From assembly GCF_006442205.1 (NCBI RefSeq), contig NZ_VFVR01000003.1, positions 248,001 to 312,000 on the forward strand: a stretch of DNA of 64,000 nt, in the 5' to 3' direction. The DNA comes from Mesorhizobium sp. B2-3-12 (GTDB lineage Bacteria; Pseudomonadota; Alphaproteobacteria; Rhizobiales; Rhizobiaceae). Both the position numbers and the translations under genes were made by a program. The notes beneath the pieces are model-generated. The model was not told the origin of the DNA. It worked only from the letters and a program-made list of their open reading frames with translations, and searched no databases. This document shows positions 63,924 through 64,000 of the stretch, one piece after another. The first letter of the stretch is position 1. Every line of letters begins with the position of its first letter.

Positions 63924-64000
63924 TCAGGTCAGGTAATTCAACAGGCTGAGCTGCTGCAGGCGCGCCGTCAGAGCGAAGGACGTCTCGATATGCTGCGTCA
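63924..64000 (-). CDS. flgL: Flagellar hook-filament junction protein FlgL (C-terminus)
   Basis: Only the last 25 codons lie in the window. The sequence ETSFALTARLQQLSLLNYLT with a TGA stop matches the C-terminal helix of FlgL, where TSF..T and LSLLNYL recur. The position directly upstream of flaF fits the rhizobial gene order flgL-flaF-flbT-flgD. The N-terminal part lies beyond base 64000. Confidence 0.75.
   Translation of the reverse strand, partial: TQHIETSFALTARLQQLSLLNYLT

Overview
The window looks like chromosomal DNA of a Rhizobiales alphaproteobacterium, most likely Mesorhizobium or a close relative. The evidence is the high GC content, the flagellar gene order flgL-flaF-flbT-flgD-fliQ with flhA-fliR, a Brucella-type Omp10 lipoprotein, homospermidine synthase together with a eukaryotic-type ornithine decarboxylase, and several short palindromic intergenic repeats of the rhizobial kind. 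The genus is inference; no 16S or other marker gene is present. I saw no tRNA, rRNA, CRISPR array, phage or transposase.

Layout. 1-10 kb: glutamate synthase gltB-gltD, then an SGNH/DUF459 protein and an MltB-type lytic transglycosylase on the other strand, then galU. 10-20 kb: envelope and housekeeping genes (outer-membrane beta-barrel protein, kdsD, an NfeD/SPFH pair, an FAD oxidoreductase, hemH, a 5'-nucleotidase carrying a LysM tail, omp10). 20-32 kb: homospermidine synthase, a DUF3445 heme N-demethylase, pabB-pabC, a membrane-anchored helix-hairpin-helix protein, the M3 peptidase PepF, a sigma-54 response regulator and a DUF882 protein with a long tail. 32-42.6 kb: an AraC regulator divergent from an SDR gene, KDPG aldolase, trhO, a DUF533 protein, a candidate small RNA, a second SDR, a YCII protein, an aminotransferase, a GNAT, a CDF metal exporter and a DenD-like dehydrogenase. 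42.6-49.6 kb: a DUF1007/NicO nickel-cobalt pair, a LysR regulator, an amidase, the speF-type leader RNA with ornithine decarboxylase, a GNAT and an SCP2 protein. 49.8-64 kb: flagellar genes, all on the minus strand, interrupted twice by non-flagellar genes.

How the genes work together. GltB and GltD form one enzyme. PabB and PabC make p-aminobenzoate. GalU and KdsD supply sugar precursors for surface polysaccharide. Ornithine decarboxylase and homospermidine synthase, 26 kb apart, are consecutive steps of rhizobial polyamine synthesis. The flagellar block carries export-gate genes (flhA, fliR, fliQ), flagellin-expression regulators (flaF, flbT), the hook cap gene (flgD), the end of flgL and FlgJ/FlgN/FliJ-like helpers. 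A GT8 glycosyltransferase, an asparagine-synthetase-like protein, an MFS transporter, a ClC channel and a small monooxygenase sit inside it.

Most noteworthy: a compact candidate small RNA at about 36.80-36.87 kb, with a CtrA-type box upstream, an anti-Shine-Dalgarno loop and a strong terminator; the long structured leader of the ornithine decarboxylase gene; and the 6.3-kb non-flagellar block between fliQ and flhA.
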